This document shows, one piece after another, positions 52,035 through 64,000 of a stretch of 64,000 nucleotides of DNA; position 1 is the first letter of the stretch, and the number at the start of each line of letters is the position of its first letter. The notes beneath the pieces are model-generated. The model worked only from the letters and a program-made list of their open reading frames with translations, had not been told where the DNA came from and did not search any database. Where the stretch lies: NCBI RefSeq assembly GCF_900496995.4, contig NC_044009.1, positions 46,484,005 through 46,548,004 of the forward strand, in the 5' to 3' direction. The translations under genes were made by a program, and so were the position numbers. This DNA is from Aquila chrysaetos chrysaetos (taxonomy: Eukaryota; Chordata; Aves; Accipitriformes; Accipitridae).

Positions 52035-52427
52035 TATGTTAGTAAGAAAAAGAGTAAAAACCTATAGCATAAAAAGTCTACTAAATATAATAGAAGAACA
52101 ATGCAAAATTCCTCTCATTCAAAACAGAAGCACCTATATAGCTTGATGGTGAAAAGGGCTACTGACTGATTCTCCTCTGCATCTGGATGATGGCATTGAA
52201 ACTCAGAATTAATAACGAAACTAATATACAAGTGTGTCCTTTCTTTAAAGACTTTCCAGGTATGCTCAGTGTAAATGAGCAATCATATATTACTAACTGC
52301 ACACTGGCGCATTCCATAGTAAAGCATTCATCAGAATTTAAGAAGTTAGCTATACAGCAACCCTTGCAAGAAAAGAATGCATTTTCCAACATGTAACTAG
52401 TCAGCTCTACAATCCAGTTCTCAGCCC

Positions 52428-63855
<11,428 letters not shown>

Positions 63856-64000
63856 CTGTTTAAAACAGAAATTCATATGGATTAAATTCTTAAGTGGAGT
63901 TGATGTTTTTATGCTAAGGGTACTACCCAAGCACTATGACACAACATAGTTTCATTCAGTCTGTGACTAAAGAATAGTTGTAACAGACAAAGGAAACAAA
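63856..64000 (-). other. MCM6 intron 3 (part)
   Basis: Sequence upstream, on the minus strand, of the MCM6 exon 4 acceptor (TCTGTTTTAAACAG). No coding similarity appears before the window edge. The remaining N-terminal exons, about 120 residues, must lie beyond 64000. Confidence 0.75.

Overview
This window is from a bird nuclear genome, most likely a neoavian species. It shows spliced vertebrate genes with GT-AG introns, three CR1 LINE fragments, and two long terminal repeats of the type common in bird genomes. Every gene was identified by conceptual translation and remembered vertebrate homologues; no database search was possible. The gene order is the conserved vertebrate block R3HDM1 (+), UBXN4 (+), LCT (-), MCM6 (-), the syntenic block of the human lactase-persistence locus.

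Layout. Positions 1-4450 hold the last three coding exons and the 3' UTR of R3HDM1. Positions 4450-10880 are intergenic, apart from a weak candidate for a small spliced gene on the minus strand. A CpG island at about 10850-11790 drives UBXN4, whose 13 coding exons (11212-27481) are complete and encode 509 aa. UBXN4 and LCT converge, with probable poly(A) sites near 27990 and 28245. LCT (49730-28939, minus) is complete. Its 17 coding exons join with consistent phases into 1926 codons plus a stop, with four glycosidase-family-1 repeats and a C-terminal membrane anchor. MCM6 (minus) enters from the right edge. Fourteen coding exons (63855-52428) carry the zinc finger, AAA+ motor and winged-helix tail; by comparison with the human gene about three N-terminal exons lie beyond the window.

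Function. The genes are neighbours by ancestry, not an operon. R3HDM1 is a putative RNA-binding protein, UBXN4 an ER-associated p97/VCP adaptor, LCT a brush-border beta-glycosidase, and MCM6 a replicative helicase subunit. In humans an enhancer that controls LCT lies in MCM6 intron 13; the equivalent intron here is 55201-56312.

Most notable observations: an intact lactase-phlorizin hydrolase in a bird, with both enzymatic domains retaining their catalytic glutamates; a diverged second copy of the LCT promoter and signal-peptide segment 1.67 kb upstream, whose ATG has become ACG; a tandem-duplicated splice donor in LCT exon 10 that would insert eight residues in frame; and a CR1 insertion ending about 10 bp from an MCM6 splice donor.
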